7,149 nt of DNA from JBCBWG01 sp039039985 (GTDB lineage Bacteria > Pseudomonadota > Alphaproteobacteria > Rhizobiales > Hyphomicrobiaceae). Numbering within the stretch: position 1 is the stretch's first letter; the number at the start of each line of letters is the position of its first letter. Positions 6,880-7,149 of the stretch are shown here, piece by piece. The translations under genes were made by a program, and so were the position numbers. Under the pieces are notes generated by a model. It was not told where the DNA came from. It saw only the letters and a list, made by a program, of their open reading frames with translations, and searched no databases. The stretch lies in the NCBI GenBank assembly GCA_039039985.1, contig JBCCOV010000235.1, positions 1 through 7,149 of the forward strand, read 5' to 3'.

Positions 6880-7149
6880 TTACTGCGTCGGTTTGGGAGA
6901 TGCTGATGTCTCTCGGCCAAGGTACCAGGCAACAAGCATGGCGCGCTCGGCAGGTTCCAGTCCCGTGATGTTCCCAGGCGGCATGGCCCGCGAGACCCCG
7001 GCATGCAAGTAGATCCCCTTGGCGTTCTTGAGAATGCTGGATTGGTCTTCGAGCCGGACATTGCCGGGCGGGACGCGCATGTTCTCCCACAACGGCTCTG
7101 CCGCATGGCACATCGAGCATTTGCCGATGACGATCTCTTCGACTTGCTC
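6880..7149 (-). CDS. puuD: Urate hydroxylase PuuD, C-terminal cytochrome c domain (partial)
   Basis: Only the last 89 residues are visible; the frame is open to the right edge, so the start lies outside. The piece is a small c-type cytochrome domain. The haem-attachment motif CSMCH is at fragment residues 11-15 (bases 7119-7105), and SRAMPPGN (53-60) carries the probable axial methionine M56. The surrounding pattern AAEPLW, then IYLHAG, AMPPGNITG and AERAMLVAWY near the end, is that of the C terminus of PuuD. PuuD is a membrane-anchored urate oxidase whose N-terminal multi-helix domain oxidises urate to 5-hydroxyisourate and passes electrons to this haem instead of directly to oxygen. The full protein is typically near 400 residues, so roughly 300 are missing from view. 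Its neighbours, allE and the two deaminases, fit this role. A free-standing cytochrome c cannot be excluded until the upstream part is read. Confidence 0.83.
   Translation of the reverse strand, partial: EQVEEIVIGKCSMCHAAEPLWENMRVPPGNVRLEDQSSILKNAKGIYLHAGVSRAMPPGNITGLEPAERAMLVAWYLGRETSASPKPTQ

Overview
The window reads as a purine scavenging and breakdown locus of a Gram-negative, GC-rich bacterium (I estimate about 60% GC by eye). An alphaproteobacterium, for example of the Rhizobiales or Rhodospirillales type, is the best guess. The reasons are a soluble periplasmic binding protein with no lipobox, and a urate hydroxylase of the PuuD type with a fused cytochrome c domain. The assignment to a class is inference.

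Layout. On the plus strand, from the left edge to 6000, lie five genes in one direction: the 3' part of a first ABC permease (to 641), a second ABC permease (641-1567), a BMP-family periplasmic binding protein (1623-2738), adenine deaminase (2870-4681) and guanine deaminase (4678-6000). The two permeases share one base, and the two deaminases overlap by four. The 131-base gap between binding protein and adenine deaminase holds a strong hairpin that probably separates a transport segment from an enzyme segment. On the minus strand, converging on these genes, are the 3' end of puuD (cytochrome c domain, running off the right edge) and allE, (S)-ureidoglycine aminohydrolase (6852-6028). They are 27 bases apart in the order puuD-allE. 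No stretch longer than 131 bases lacks a gene, and I saw no RNA gene, CRISPR array, insertion sequence or attachment site.

How the genes fit together. The transporter probably imports purine nucleobases or nucleosides. Its ATPase is not in view and is expected just left of the window. Adenine deaminase gives hypoxanthine and guanine deaminase gives xanthine. Xanthine dehydrogenase, not in the window, would take both to urate. PuuD oxidises urate, and AllE acts several steps later, releasing ammonia from ureidoglycine. The locus therefore covers uptake, both entry deaminations, the ring-opening commitment step and a late nitrogen-release step. The middle enzymes (xanthine dehydrogenase, hydroxyisourate hydrolase, OHCU decarboxylase, allantoinase, allantoate amidohydrolase) would have to be encoded outside.

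I do not see an undescribed system here. Every gene belongs to a known family. The points worth a second look are local: two unusual translation-start arrangements (at ade and at guaD), the inter-segment hairpin, and the likely nucleobase specificity of the transporter.
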